From Cupriavidus sp. U2 (GTDB lineage: Bacteria > Pseudomonadota > Gammaproteobacteria > Burkholderiales > Burkholderiaceae): DNA of 64,000 nt. The stretch covers positions 798,382 through 862,381 of the forward strand of contig NZ_RCOG02000032.1 in assembly GCF_009663685.2 (NCBI RefSeq), in the 5' to 3' direction. Of the stretch, positions 38,743 through 49,202 are shown piece after piece; the first letter of the stretch is position 1, and each line of letters starts with the position of its first letter. Under the pieces are notes generated by a model. That model made no database searches. It was not told the origin of the DNA and saw nothing but the letters and a program-made list of their open reading frames with translations. The position numbers and the translations under genes are program-made.

Positions 38743-38926
38743 GGCGAGCAACCAAAAAACCTCAATTCTTGGCGCCCCGCCTGCTCTCGCCAATCGCATT
38801 CCGCTTAAAGATGCGAAGCGGGTGCCAAGCGCAACTGTTCCGTTGCACTTGCATGAAACTGTGCATGGCTTCGGCGCATCGCTTCCCTACACTATGTGGT
38901 TTCCCATCCACGTCCGCGAAACGCCC

Positions 38927-39787
38927 ATGGCCACCTACGCATACCGAATCGTCAATGTCTTTGCCGAATCCACTTTCGGCGGCAATCCACTGTGTGTGTT
39001 CGAGGATGCGCGCGGCATGGACGATGCCACCATGCAGGCCCTGGCCCTGCAGTTCAACCTGTCCGAGACGACGTTCATCCTGCCGTCCGACAAGGCCAAT
39101 GCGGCCGTCCGCATCTTTACGCCCGGCTACGAGATGCGCTTTGCCGGCCATCCCACGCTGGGCACCGCCCACGTGGTGCGCGACCTCGCGCAGACCGGCA
39201 ACGCGCTGTCGCTGGAGTTCAAGGCCGGAGTCGTTCCCGTGACCGCCGTGGAAGACCGCTGGACGCTGACCGCCCCGCACCAGGGGGCGCCCAGGACGGC
39301 GCCGGCCGGCCTGCCCGACGCCGAGATGGCATCGCTGCTGGGCCTGCAGGCCGACGACCTGGCCGGCGCGCCGATCTGGGTCGATACGGGCGCCGACCAG
39401 CTGCTGGTGTCGCTGAAGACGCCCGACGCCGTACGCCGCGCCCAGCCCGACAGCAGCCGCCTGGACCGCTGGCCGCAAAGCAGCCTGGGCCGCAAGACTG
39501 CCTACGTGTTTGCCTTCGATCCCGAACAGCCGGGCAAGGTGCTGGCGCGCTATTTCTTCACCAAGCAGGGCGGGGGCGTGGCGGAAGATCCGGGTACCGG
39601 CTCGGCATGCGCGAACCTGGGGGGCTGGCTGGTGGCCACTGGCCACGCGCTGCCCGCCCGCTATGAAGTCGATCAGGGGGAATTCGTCGATCGACGATGC
39701 CGCCTGGACCTCGCCGTGACCGTCGAAGGCGCAATCCGCGTGGGCGGCCGCGTCATCGAACTGGGTCGCGGCACGGTCAGCATCTGA
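38927..39787 (+). CDS. PhzF-family isomerase/epimerase-like protein
   Basis: A 286-residue protein of the diaminopimelate-epimerase-like PhzF fold. The catalytic Glu equivalent is E47 in FNLSETTFIL. Other signatures are RIVNVFAESTFGGNPLCVF at the start, YEMRFAGHPTLGTAHV (residue 70), FFTKQGGGVAEDPGTGSACANLGGWL (residue 210) and EFVDRRCRLDL at the end. PhzF isomerises a phenazine precursor, but most homologues, including this one, have unknown substrates; no other phenazine gene is nearby. The ATG before ATYAYRIVN is set by homology to the family N-terminus. Confidence 0.9.
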   Translation: MATYAYRIVNVFAESTFGGNPLCVFEDARGMDDATMQALALQFNLSETTFILPSDKANAAVRIFTPGYEMRFAGHPTLGTAHVVRDLAQTGNALSLEFKAGVVPVTAVEDRWTLTAPHQGAPRTAPAGLPDAEMASLLGLQADDLAGAPIWVDTGADQLLVSLKTPDAVRRAQPDSSRLDRWPQSSLGRKTAYVFAFDPEQPGKVLARYFFTKQGGGVAEDPGTGSACANLGGWLVATGHALPARYEVDQGEFVDRRCRLDLAVTVEGAIRVGGRVIELGRGTVSI

Positions 39788-39867
39788 CCGCACAGACCAT
39801 CGCACCTTGGGGAATGTGCGTCATACTGGCGCCTTCCTCTCCACGCCTGCCTTTCGCGAGCCGTCCC

Positions 39868-40485
39868 ATGCCATCGCACGACATCACTACGCTGGCCGAC
39901 CTCGAGGCGCTCTACGCCGAGCCCGGCGCCGCCTCGCTGGCCAAGGAAGTCGACTACCTGCATCCGCACTACCGCGCCTTCGTCGAAGCCTCGCCGTTCT
40001 GCCTGCTTTCCACGATGAACAAACAGGGCGGCGACTGCTCGCCGCGCGGCGATGCGCCCGGTTTCGTGCAGGTGCTGGACGACCGCACGCTGCTGCTGCC
40101 GGACCGGCGCGGCAACAATCGCATCGACAGCCTGCGCAATATCCTGGCCGACCCGCGCGTCGGGCTGCTGTTCCTGGTGCCCGGCGTCAATGAAACGCTA
40201 CGCGTCAGTGGCACCGCTACGGTTTCCACGGACCCGGACCTGATCGCCCGCTGCATGATGCAGGACAAGGCGCCCACCACGGTGCTGGTGATCCGCATCC
40301 ACTCGGTATTCTTCCAGTGCGCGCGAGCCCTGCTGCGCTCGCGCCTGTGGCTGGCCGACGCGCAGGTGCCACGCGAGGCGCTGCCCAGCACCGGCACCAT
40401 GCTGGCCACGCTGAGCCAGAACGCGATCGATGGCGCCGCCTACGACCGCGATCTGCCCGAACGCGTACGCACCACGCTGTATTAG
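39868..40485 (+). CDS. Pyridoxamine 5'-phosphate oxidase-like FMN-binding protein
   Basis: A 205-residue split-barrel flavoprotein of the MSMEG_1061-like PNPOx group. Motifs are FCLLSTMNKQGGDCSPRGDAPGFV, LLPDRRGNNRIDSLRNILADPRVGLLFLVPG and TLRVSGTATVSTD. It probably binds FMN or F420-like flavin and reduces a small molecule, but the substrate is not apparent. It is distinct from the true pdxH further downstream. It follows the PhzF gene after 80 bases. Confidence 0.85.
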   Translation: MPSHDITTLADLEALYAEPGAASLAKEVDYLHPHYRAFVEASPFCLLSTMNKQGGDCSPRGDAPGFVQVLDDRTLLLPDRRGNNRIDSLRNILADPRVGLLFLVPGVNETLRVSGTATVSTDPDLIARCMMQDKAPTTVLVIRIHSVFFQCARALLRSRLWLADAQVPREALPSTGTMLATLSQNAIDGAAYDRDLPERVRTTLY

Positions 40486-40504
40486 GCCCCCGCCGGCCGG
40501 GCGA

Positions 40505-41989
40505 TTAACGCGGTAGCCACGCCGCCGCGTGCGTGCCCAGCGGTACCGACGGCAGCGCCCAGTGGGCGGGCGTCTCCGACAGGTGCGCCGCATGGCGCAC
40601 CACGGTCAGTTCGCCGAAGCCGGACTCTTCCACTTCGAGCAGATCGGAAATCTCGTCGATATGTTGATCCGGCACCGCCGCGCCACCCGGCACGCGCCCG
40701 AGGCTGCGCAGCCACTGCCCCACCTGCGCCAGCGATACGCGCACGTGCCAGCTGCCCCCTTCCACCGCGCGCCGATGCAGCGCCACCATTGCGCCGAACG
40801 CCAGCAGATAGCCCGAGGCGTGGTCCAGCACCTGCGCCGGCAGCGGCTTTGGCTCGGCGCTGCCGGCCGCCTGCGCTTCGTCGGTATTGATGCCGGTGGC
40901 GGTCTGCACCAGCGAATCGAAGCCCCGCTTGCCCGACCATGGCCCCACATGGCCGTAGGCCGACAGCGACACGTAGACGATGCCGGGGCGGGCCCGCGCC
41001 GCCGCCTCGGGTCCGGCGCCCAGTTCCGCCAGTCCGTTGGGACGATAGCCCTGCACCACCACATCGGCACCGTGGAACAGCTTGTGCAGCGTGCGCTTGT
41101 CGTCGGCATCGCGCAGGTCAAGCTGGCATGACCGTTTGCCCCGGCCCGTATCGATCACCAGCGAGGGCATCGACGGCAGGTGCGCGGCCGTCACCAGCAG
41201 CACGTCGGCCCCATGCGCAGCCAGTGTGCGGCCAGCGACCGGCCCCGCGATGATGCGCGTGAAGTCCAGCACCCGGACACCGCCCAGCGGCCGCGCATCG
41301 ACATTGATCTCGGCATGGGGCCCGAACGCTGGCAGCGGTTCCGGCGGCGCGTCGCCGATCTTTTCGATGATCACCGGCGGCAGCCCCTGCAGCGCCTGGG
41401 CCTGCGGATGCCGCAGCCATTCATCGAGCGAGCGCATGGCCGACACGACCATGCCGGCGTCCGATGCGACCGTCTCGAAATCCTCGGCCTTCCACCCCGA
41501 CAGCGCCGCCCGTACGGCGTCCTTGTCATACGCGCATTTGAGTATCTTCAGGACGCCGTCGCGATGGTGGGGAAAATTCGTATGCAGACGCACCCATCGG
41601 CCGTCCCCCGCCGGATACAGGCCGGCGATCTTGTCCCAGAGCTCGGGCGCCGGCCCGCCGTTGACACGCAGGTAGCGTTCGCTACGGAACTCCGCCAGCG
41701 CATGGCGCATATCGACCGACACATCCTGCCAGCGGCCAGTGCGCTGGGCCCAGATCGCGGCCGCCGCCAGCGCCGACGCACCCAGGCTGGCCTGCGCGGC
41801 GGTGCCGATGGCGAAGCTCGACGGCAGGATGGGGTCCTGTCCGGTCAGCGTGACATGGGACAGCGCCTCGGGCGGCATGGCGGCGGCGCTCCACAGCGCG
41901 GCAAGCACGTCGGCGGGGGCCTGGTGGACGGCGGCGCGGCCGGGGCCGGCGGCGTCGGGGGGGTTCGTGGCGGAACTGGCGGCATTCAT
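40505..41989 (-). CDS. CoA-transferase family III-like protein with permuted/duplicated segments
   Basis: A 494-residue protein whose segments appear out of family order. Residues about 50-200 resemble the second half of a CaiB/BaiF enzyme (ALAAAAIWAQRTGRWQDVSVDMRHAL, then GLYPAGDGRWVRLHTNF). The usual N-terminal half follows from about residue 235 (GGVRVLDFTRIIAGPVAGRTLAAHGADVLLV, then YVSLSAYGHVGPWSGKRGFDSLVQ) and ends soon after a second copy of the catalytic segment, LDHASGYLLAFGAMVALHRR with Asp D389. The first copy of that segment (SSFAIGTAAQASLG) lacks the Asp. The start is taken at MNAASSATNP. Activity is likely but the substrate is unknown. Confidence 0.82.
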   Translation of the reverse strand: MNAASSATNPPDAAGPGRAAVHQAPADVLAALWSAAAMPPEALSHVTLTGQDPILPSSFAIGTAAQASLGASALAAAAIWAQRTGRWQDVSVDMRHALAEFRSERYLRVNGGPAPELWDKIAGLYPAGDGRWVRLHTNFPHHRDGVLKILKCAYDKDAVRAALSGWKAEDFETVASDAGMVVSAMRSLDEWLRHPQAQALQGLPPVIIEKIGDAPPEPLPAFGPHAEINVDARPLGGVRVLDFTRIIAGPVAGRTLAAHGADVLLVTAAHLPSMPSLVIDTGRGKRSCQLDLRDADDKRTLHKLFHGADVVVQGYRPNGLAELGAGPEAAARARPGIVYVSLSAYGHVGPWSGKRGFDSLVQTATGINTDEAQAAGSAEPKPLPAQVLDHASGYLLAFGAMVALHRRAVEGGSWHVRVSLAQVGQWLRSLGRVPGGAAVPDQHIDEISDLLEVEESGFGELTVVRHAAHLSETPAHWALPSVPLGTHAAAWLPR

Positions 41990-42300
41990 GGCATGTATTC
42001 CTGCGGCGGGAATGGAGGCGGCATGCGACGATGACGTCGCACGGAGCATGCGCGAGGCGGGTACGCAGAGCCGTACCGTGCCGTGGATTCTGCACCACTT
42101 TGGCCCGTTGCGCCGTGAGACGAATCCGAATTTCGTGACGCACCGCCGGGTTGCGCCACAGGCACGGTAAAATCGCACCATTCGCCGGACTTTCCTCGCC
42201 ACTCCAGCGCACCCAATCCAGGAACACCAGGAACGCGGCCGGGTCGATCCAGACCGGGCCGGTCCACCAGTTATCGAGCCGCAAGTGATGCGGCGCCAAC
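41990..42300. other. 311-bp divergent region between CoA-transferase-like gene and glnS
   Basis: Holds the control signals for both genes. Visible are a 6-bp inverted repeat TGCGAC/GTCGCA (42024-42041) near the CoA-transferase start and a TAAAAT -10-like hexamer at 42168-42173 for glnS without a good -35. The minus strand is open and W-rich here but lacks a start signal, so no gene is called. Confidence 0.45.
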
Positions 42301-44049
<1,749 letters not shown>

Positions 44050-44051
44050 GC

Positions 44052-44282
44052 ATGGCACAGACGATTACGTTTCCGCTCGAGGGCGAGTTCATTGCCCTGA
44101 ACGACCTGCTCAAGGTGGCTGGCGTCTGCGACAGCGGTGGCGCCGGCAAGGCACTGGTCGCGGCCGGCGAGGTCTCGGTGGACGGTACGCCGGAGTCGCG
44201 CAAGACCGCCAAGATCCGCGCCGGCCAGGTGGTGGGCGTTGGCGGCGCTGACGGCGTTCGCATCAAGGTCGTCGCCGCCTGA
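44052..44282 (+). CDS. Small S4-domain RNA-binding protein (YbcJ-like)
   Basis: A 76-residue protein consisting of one S4 domain: FIALNDLLKVAGVCDSGGAGKALVAAGEVSVDGTPESRKTAKIRAGQVV. The GGxAK..L..G.V.VNG-type pattern (here GAGKALVAAGEVSVDG) is the S4 RNA-binding loop. The length matches YbcJ/YaaA-type stand-alone S4 proteins. It starts 2 bases after glnS and is translationally coupled. It may bind ribosomal or transfer RNA; the target is unknown. Confidence 0.85.
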   Translation: MAQTITFPLEGEFIALNDLLKVAGVCDSGGAGKALVAAGEVSVDGTPESRKTAKIRAGQVVGVGGADGVRIKVVAA

Positions 44283-44374
44283 ACCCGCCTTGGGGCCCCT
44301 CCACGGCCCCGGCACAATTGGAAAGGAGGCGGCGGATCATGCCGCCTCCGCACCGAAACACGCAAGGAGTCTTC

Positions 44375-44764
44375 ATGCCGATCGCGTTCTGGTGTGTATT
44401 GCTGGCAGGCCTGATGCCAGTGCTGACTGTCTCCATCGCCAAGGCCGGCAGTCGTGCCGGCACGTTCGATAACCACGACCCGCGCGCGTGGCTGGAAAGG
44501 CAAAGCGGCCGCGCCCGCCGCGCGGACATGGCGCACCGCAATCATTTCGAAGCGTTTCCGTTCTTCGCCGCGGCGGTCTTCACGGCCACGCATCTGGCGG
44601 CGCCCCAGGCCCGCATCAACGAACTGGCCATGGTGTTCATCGTGGTCCGGATTCTCTACACGATTTGCTACCTGACCGATCGCGCCACGCTGCGGACGCT
44701 ATGCTGGACGATTGGCTATCTGACGGTGATCGGCATTTTCCTGCTTCCCGTGTTCGTTCACTGA
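44375..44764 (+). CDS. MAPEG family membrane protein
   Basis: A 129-residue, four-span membrane protein. Features are PIAFWCVLLAGLMPVLTVSIAKA, the polar loop NHDPRAWLERQSGRARRADMAHRNHFEAFPFFAAAVF (the H-N-x-E-x-F MAPEG pattern), and IVVRILYTICYLTDRATLRTLCWTIGYLTVIGIF. The family includes glutathione transferases and eicosanoid enzymes in eukaryotes; bacterial members are largely uncharacterised. AAGGAG precedes the ATG. It lies between glnS-S4 and yceI in the same orientation. Confidence 0.88.
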   Translation: MPIAFWCVLLAGLMPVLTVSIAKAGSRAGTFDNHDPRAWLERQSGRARRADMAHRNHFEAFPFFAAAVFTATHLAAPQARINELAMVFIVVRILYTICYLTDRATLRTLCWTIGYLTVIGIFLLPVFVH

Positions 44765-44774
44765 GCCAACGGCC

Positions 44775-45392
44775 ATGCCGACGCGACACCCTTCCCTTAT
44801 CTCGCGCGCCCCGCTTGTCGCCCTTGCCACGCTCGCGGCCCTGACGGGCACGCCAGCCCTGGCGGCGCCCACGCAGTACACGGTCGATCCCACACACACC
44901 AGCGTCTACTTCGGGGTCAGCCACTTCGATCGCACCAGCGTGCGCGGCCGGTTCGGCAAGATCGACGGGCGTGTGATCTACGACCCGGCCACGGGTGCGG
45001 GATCGATCGACTTCACGGTGGACACCGATTCGGTCGACAGCGGCAACCGCAGTCTCGACGGTGTGCTGCGCTCGGCCCAGTTTCTTGACGCCCAGACGTT
45101 TCCGGTGGCCCGACTCCAGGCCAGCCAGTTTGTGACGGAAGGCGGCAAGCTGGTTGCCGTGGAAGGCACGTTCACCCTCCATGGCGTGGCCCAGCCGATC
45201 AGGCTCGAGGCCGACCGCTTCACCTGCGGCCAGACCGTCCTGTTCGGCATCCGGCGCGACGTGTGCGGTGGTGATTTTCACGCCACATTATCGCGAAGCA
45301 CCTTCGGGATGACGCGTTTCCTGCCCGATGTCGGCGATAGCGTCACATTGCAGATTTCGGTGGAAGCCACGCCGGCGGGGCCCGCGCAATAA
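44775..45392 (+). CDS. YceI-family periplasmic lipid/isoprenoid-binding protein
   Basis: A 205-residue protein with a signal peptide (residues 1-30, LVALATLAALTGTPALA) and a YceI lipocalin-like barrel: QYTVDPTHTSVYFGVSHFDRTSVRGRFGKIDGRV, GSIDFTVDTDSVDSGNRSLDGVLRSAQFLDA, FGMTRFLPDVGDSVTLQISVEA. YceI proteins bind polyisoprenoid-type lipids and are often induced by alkali or acid stress. It follows the MAPEG gene after 10 bases, probably in one transcript. Confidence 0.92.
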   Translation: MPTRHPSLISRAPLVALATLAALTGTPALAAPTQYTVDPTHTSVYFGVSHFDRTSVRGRFGKIDGRVIYDPATGAGSIDFTVDTDSVDSGNRSLDGVLRSAQFLDAQTFPVARLQASQFVTEGGKLVAVEGTFTLHGVAQPIRLEADRFTCGQTVLFGIRRDVCGGDFHATLSRSTFGMTRFLPDVGDSVTLQISVEATPAGPAQ

Positions 45393-45532
45393 TTCAGAAA
45401 AAAGCGAGGCCGCGCGTTGCGATGACAGCCCGACGTCACCTTTTGGGACAAAATCTTCAGTAAAATCAGCGCCTTGCCTATTCCCATCCTGCCGCGTTTC
45501 GCCTAAGCAAACCCGGCTATCCGCGAGTCAAG

Positions 45533-45841
45533 ATGAGCCTCATCTCCCTCAACGACGTCGTTTCGGCGTCGCTGGCTGCTGCCGGTGCGTGCCTGGCGTG
45601 CAGCTTTCCTGCCGATTTCCTCCGTCGCTTTCCGCTGTGGGCCTTCAAGACCTACGGCCGGGCCGCCCTGCTGCTGCCTCTGCTGACTGGCATGGTCGGC
45701 ATCCTGCTGACGCGCCTGATTGTGGAAGGCAAGATCAACAGCGATGGCGGCCTGGCCCTGGTGGCCGCGGCGGCGTTCCTGGGGCTGGTGCTGGTATCGG
45801 CCATGCTGCGCTTCTGGCTGGGCGAATACCGCAAGTCCTGA
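45533..45841 (+). CDS. Small hypothetical membrane protein
   Basis: A 102-residue protein with about three hydrophobic segments (VVSASLAAAGACLACSFPA, AALLLPLLTGMVGILLTRLIV, GLALVAAAAFLGLVLVSAML). No family recognised. It sits alone between yceI and yaeQ in the same direction, with a 140-base gap upstream. No clear ribosome binding site beyond GAGTCAAG. Moderately supported by coding character. Confidence 0.6.
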   Translation: MSLISLNDVVSASLAAAGACLACSFPADFLRRFPLWAFKTYGRAALLLPLLTGMVGILLTRLIVEGKINSDGGLALVAAAAFLGLVLVSAMLRFWLGEYRKS

Positions 45842-46009
45842 GGACCGGCCCGGCCGGTCTTCCCGGGCCGTGTTGCTTGCCCCCGCAGTCTGAGCGGGCC
45901 GGCGCACATACCCGCGCCGGTTTTCCATCGCGCCGCCGCGCGGATCACGTATGATTCCGCCTTTCGCGTGCCCGGCACCGTTGCCGGCGCGCGCCGCATT
46001 TCCGACCCC

Positions 46010-46558
46010 ATGGCGCTCAAATCCACGATTTTCAAGGCCGAACTGTCCGTCTCGGACATGGACCGGCCGTACTACGGCAGTCATACGCTGACCATTGCGC
46101 AGCATCCGTCCGAGAACGATGCCCGCATGATGGTCCGCCTGCTGGCCTTTGCCTGCGAAGCCACCGAAACCATGGCGTTCACGCGTGGCCTGGACGAACC
46201 CGACGAACCGGACCTCTGGGACAAGTCCCTCACGGGCGACATCCTCCACTGGATCGACCTCGGCCAGCCCGACGAGACCCGCCTGAAGCGCGCCGCCGCG
46301 CGCGCCGACCACGTTACCGTCTATACCTATCAGAGCGCCAGCGCCCGCGAATGGTGGAAGGGCATGGCCGGCAAGGCCAGCAAGCTGCGCAATGTGACCG
46401 TCTACAATGTGCCGTCCGAAGCCGTGGACGCGCTGGCGCAGATGGCCCAGCGTGCCATGCGCCTGTCCGTGACCATCCAGGACGGCGACATCTGGGTCAG
46501 CGACGACGATCACAACGTGCAGCTGACGCGCGACGTGCTCCAGCGCGCTGACGACTGA
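46010..46558 (+). CDS. yaeQ: YaeQ family protein
   Basis: A 182-residue protein with the YaeQ start MALKSTIFKAELSVSDMDRPYYGSHTLTIAQHPSENDARMMVRLLAFAC and the interior LWDKSLTGDILHWIDLGQPDETRLKRAAARADHVTVYTY. YaeQ has a PD-(D/E)XK nuclease-like fold; the D and E/K positions of that fold fit DLGQPDETRLKRA. It is linked to haemolysin expression in gammaproteobacteria, but its biochemical role is unclear. It lies upstream of an FKBP gene, 56 bases away. Confidence 0.92.
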   Translation: MALKSTIFKAELSVSDMDRPYYGSHTLTIAQHPSENDARMMVRLLAFACEATETMAFTRGLDEPDEPDLWDKSLTGDILHWIDLGQPDETRLKRAAARADHVTVYTYQSASAREWWKGMAGKASKLRNVTVYNVPSEAVDALAQMAQRAMRLSVTIQDGDIWVSDDDHNVQLTRDVLQRADD

Positions 46559-46614
46559 TCACACAGGCGGCCGTCGGTTATATTTCCCGCCACACAGAAA
46601 AAAGGAAGATCGCG

Positions 46615-46962
46615 ATGCATACCAATCCCTCCGGCCTGCAATACGAAGACACCATCGTCGGCTCGGGCGACGAAGCCACGGCTGGCAAGCACGTGACCGT
46701 GCATTACACCGGCTGGCTCTACGAAAACGGCCAACCGGGCCGCAAGTTCGATTCGAGCAAGGACCGCAATGACCCGTTTGTCTTCCCGCTGGGCGCCGGC
46801 CACGTGATCCGTGGCTGGGACGAAGGCGTGCAAGGCATGAAGGTGGGCGGCACGCGCCGCCTGGTAATCCCGGCCGATCTGGGCTACGGCGCGCGCGGCG
46901 CCGGCGGCGTGATCCCGCCGAACGCCACCCTGCTGTTCGAAGTGGAACTGCTGTCGGTCTGA
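46615..46962 (+). CDS. FKBP-type peptidyl-prolyl cis-trans isomerase
   Basis: A 115-residue single-domain FKBP: GLQYEDTIVGSGDEATAGKHVTVHYTGWLYENGQPGRKFDSSKDRN, then FPLGAGHVIRGWDEGVQGMKVGGTRRLVIPADLGYGARGAGGVIPPNATLLFEVELL. Every residue of the FKBP active-site pocket (Y, F, D, W, F/Y) is visible. There is no signal peptide, so it is cytoplasmic. It speeds prolyl isomerisation during folding. A strong terminator follows. Confidence 0.95.
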   Translation: MHTNPSGLQYEDTIVGSGDEATAGKHVTVHYTGWLYENGQPGRKFDSSKDRNDPFVFPLGAGHVIRGWDEGVQGMKVGGTRRLVIPADLGYGARGAGGVIPPNATLLFEVELLSV

Positions 46963-46978
46963 TTCCGGCGCACTCAGC

Positions 46979-47007
46979 AAAAAACGGACGCCTCGGCGTC
47001 CGTTTTT
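46979..47007. terminator. Bidirectional intrinsic terminator
   Basis: Stem ACGGACGC / GCGTCCGT with a CTCG loop, A-run on the left and TTTTT on the right. It ends the FKBP transcript and the minus-strand gene that converges on it. Confidence 0.88.
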
Positions 47008-47029
47008 GTTGGTGCGGGCCCCCAAACGC

Positions 47030-47350
47030 TCAGAAACCGATGGCGGCGTTGCCCACGTCGATACGAACCCTGTCGCGGTCCAGCAGGCGGCCGGCATGGC
47101 GGGCAAAGTCCTGGGCCCACTCGGCGTTGCCGGCAAACCGGCTCTCGCCTGAGAACTTGGCAACATTAAGGATCTTGTCGATCACCAGCACCTTGCCGAC
47201 GGGGCTCGATGCCTGGCAGTCCAGCTCGGCATATTCCCGGTCGAACCAGCGCCAGGCCGCATCCTCGGTGACCGCCGCCAGCTCGTTGTCGCCCAGCGTG
47301 AATTCAAATTCCTTGCCGCTGCCAAATACCACGGTCAGGGTGTGCGCCAT
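47030..47350 (-). CDS. Hypothetical protein
   Basis: A 106-residue protein that I do not recognise. It is soluble, has no signal peptide or membrane span, and is moderately acidic (AHTLTVVFGSGKEFEFTLGDNELAAVTEDAAWRWFDREYAEL, then GKVLVIDKILNVAKFSG). The coding character is good and the gene is bounded by a terminator at its 3' end and a divergent gene at its 5' end. Function unknown. Confidence 0.65.
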   Translation of the reverse strand: MAHTLTVVFGSGKEFEFTLGDNELAAVTEDAAWRWFDREYAELDCQASSPVGKVLVIDKILNVAKFSGESRFAGNAEWAQDFARHAGRLLDRDRVRIDVGNAAIGF

Positions 47351-47549
47351 GTGCGGTTTCTCCGAGATTCGCCGAGCGTTGAACGACAGTTGCCTGCGTT
47401 AAGGCCCCTATTGTAGTGACATGGCCCACGATCCGGCCAATTCCTCGGGCAGGCGGCCCCCTCACGACCGTTGCCTGCTGCACACACCTTGCACCAGATG
47501 TGTGGTTTGCTTGCGACGCATCAATGCGCTTTGGATTATTCTTTCAGCC

Positions 47550-48347
47550 ATGGCCATTACAAGACAGGACCTCGAAGCAAACAGGCTGCGCACGACGCTG
47601 TGCAGCACGCCGGTCGCGTCTTCGCTGTTGCCCGAGGCCGATGTGGAGCGATCGCTGTGCCAGACGCTGGCCAGCCGCCCCGACACCCCCGGACTGGACG
47701 GCGACGTCTGGGTCTTCGGCTACGGATCTCTGATCTGGAACCCGATGGTGGTCCATACCGAAAGCCGCCTGGCCACCGTGCATGGCTACCACCGCGGCTT
47801 CTACCTGTATTCGAAAATCAATCGCGGCACCTGGGACAACCCCGGGCTGGTGCTCGGGCTGGACCGCGGTGGCTGCTGCACGGGCATGGTGTTCCGCATC
47901 CCCCGCCACGTCGTCGAGCAGGAATTCCGCGTGCTGTGGCGCCGCGAGATGATGACCGGCGCCTATCACCCGCGCTGGCTGCGCGTGAAGCTGGACGCCG
48001 GCCCTGACGCGCCCGAACAGCGGGCGCTCGCTTTCGTGATGAATCGCGAACATGCCGGCTACGCCGGCCGGCTGCCCGATGCGCGCGTGGTGGACTGCCT
48101 GCGCCACGCCTGCGGCCTGTACGGGCCAGCCCGCGAATATCTGCACCAGACCCTGCTGGGGCTGGCCACGCATGGCGTGGACGACCCCTACCTGGGCCGG
48201 CTCTGGCGCCAGCTGCAGGAAAGCGACGCTGCCGAAGCCGCCAGCGACGCCTGTGCCGTCACCACGCCGGTAGGAACTTCGGCCTCAGCGGCGACCTGCC
48301 CCGGGGACGCCGTGGCTGCCACGGCCCATCCCCACGAAACCGTCTGA
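47550..48347 (+). CDS. chaC: ChaC-like glutathione-specific gamma-glutamylcyclotransferase
   Basis: A 265-residue protein with the gamma-glutamylcyclotransferase YGSL motif (VWVFGYGSLIWNP near residue 52), YHRGFYLYSKINRGTWDNPGLVLGL, CTGMVFRIPRHVVEQEFRVLWRREMMTGAYHPRW with the conserved catalytic Glu (EFRVLW), and AFVMNREHAGYAGRL. It converts glutathione to 5-oxoproline and Cys-Gly. The start before AITRQDLEANRLR is selected because upstream codons resemble non-coding DNA. It is divergent from the unknown gene upstream and followed by an ankyrin protein. Confidence 0.88.
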   Translation: MAITRQDLEANRLRTTLCSTPVASSLLPEADVERSLCQTLASRPDTPGLDGDVWVFGYGSLIWNPMVVHTESRLATVHGYHRGFYLYSKINRGTWDNPGLVLGLDRGGCCTGMVFRIPRHVVEQEFRVLWRREMMTGAYHPRWLRVKLDAGPDAPEQRALAFVMNREHAGYAGRLPDARVVDCLRHACGLYGPAREYLHQTLLGLATHGVDDPYLGRLWRQLQESDAAEAASDACAVTTPVGTSASAATCPGDAVAATAHPHETV

Positions 48348-48368
48348 CCGAAGCCACTGCCGCCTATC

Positions 48369-49172
48369 ATGACGCGCTCCCAGACCCGCCCCCGCCGCCA
48401 GGCACTCGCTGAAATGCTAGGGCTGATGGGATTGCTGATGGGTGGTGGACTCATGGCGGGGCAAGGTGGCCAGACGCTGGCGCGCTCGATCGGCGGGCTG
48501 CGCGACGCATCGTCGCCGTCGGCACCGGCGCCGTATCCGCCGCCATCCCACCCGGCGGCACGCGGTGAAGGCACATCCGCGCTCGACCGCAACCTGATCA
48601 CGGCAGCCAGCATTGGCGATCTCGATCTGGTCAACCGGCTGCTCAAGGCCGGCGCGTCGCTCCATGCCGTGGACGAACGCGGCCGCTCCGCGCTGCTGGC
48701 AGCGGTGTACAACCGCCGGGGCGACGTGGCCCGCGCGCTGATCATGGCCGGTGCCGACGTGAACCAGAAGGACGGCGAATCCAACAGCGCCTTCCTGCTG
48801 GCGGCCGCGACCAACCAGATCGATGTGGTGCGCCTGTCGCTGTCGCATGGCGCCGACATCCGCAGCACCGACCGCTACGACGGCACGGCCCTGATCGCGG
48901 CCTGCCAGCATGGCAATGTCGAAGTCGTAAAACTGCTATTGAAGGCAGGCGTGCCGGTGGATCGCATCAACCAGCTCGGTTGGACGGCACTGCTGGAAGC
49001 CATCATCCTCGGCGACGGCAGCGCCCGCTATGAAGAGATCGTGCAATTGCTGCTCGATGCGGGCGCCGATGCCAACCTGGCCGACCGGGAGGGCATCACG
49101 CCGTCGCGCCATGCACGCGAGCGCGGCTACAAGACGATGGTCAAGATGCTGATGCGGGCCAGGGGGCATTGA
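48369..49172 (+). CDS. Exported ankyrin-repeat protein
   Basis: A 267-residue protein with a hydrophobic N-terminus after a basic RPRR stretch (MTRSQTRPRRQALAEMLG, then LMGLLMGGGLMAGQGG) that suggests a signal or anchor. From residue 75 five to six ankyrin repeats follow (LITAASIGDLDLVNRLLKAGASLHAVDERGRSALLAAVYNRRGDVARALIMAGADVN and similar). Ankyrin repeats mediate protein contacts; the partner is unknown. The gene follows chaC closely and is convergent with an acyl-CoA ligase gene. Confidence 0.85.
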   Translation: MTRSQTRPRRQALAEMLGLMGLLMGGGLMAGQGGQTLARSIGGLRDASSPSAPAPYPPPSHPAARGEGTSALDRNLITAASIGDLDLVNRLLKAGASLHAVDERGRSALLAAVYNRRGDVARALIMAGADVNQKDGESNSAFLLAAATNQIDVVRLSLSHGADIRSTDRYDGTALIAACQHGNVEVVKLLLKAGVPVDRINQLGWTALLEAIILGDGSARYEEIVQLLLDAGADANLADREGITPSRHARERGYKTMVKMLMRARGH

Positions 49173-49202
49173 CTGGCCGCCGAGGGGGATTGCATTTTGG
49201 CT

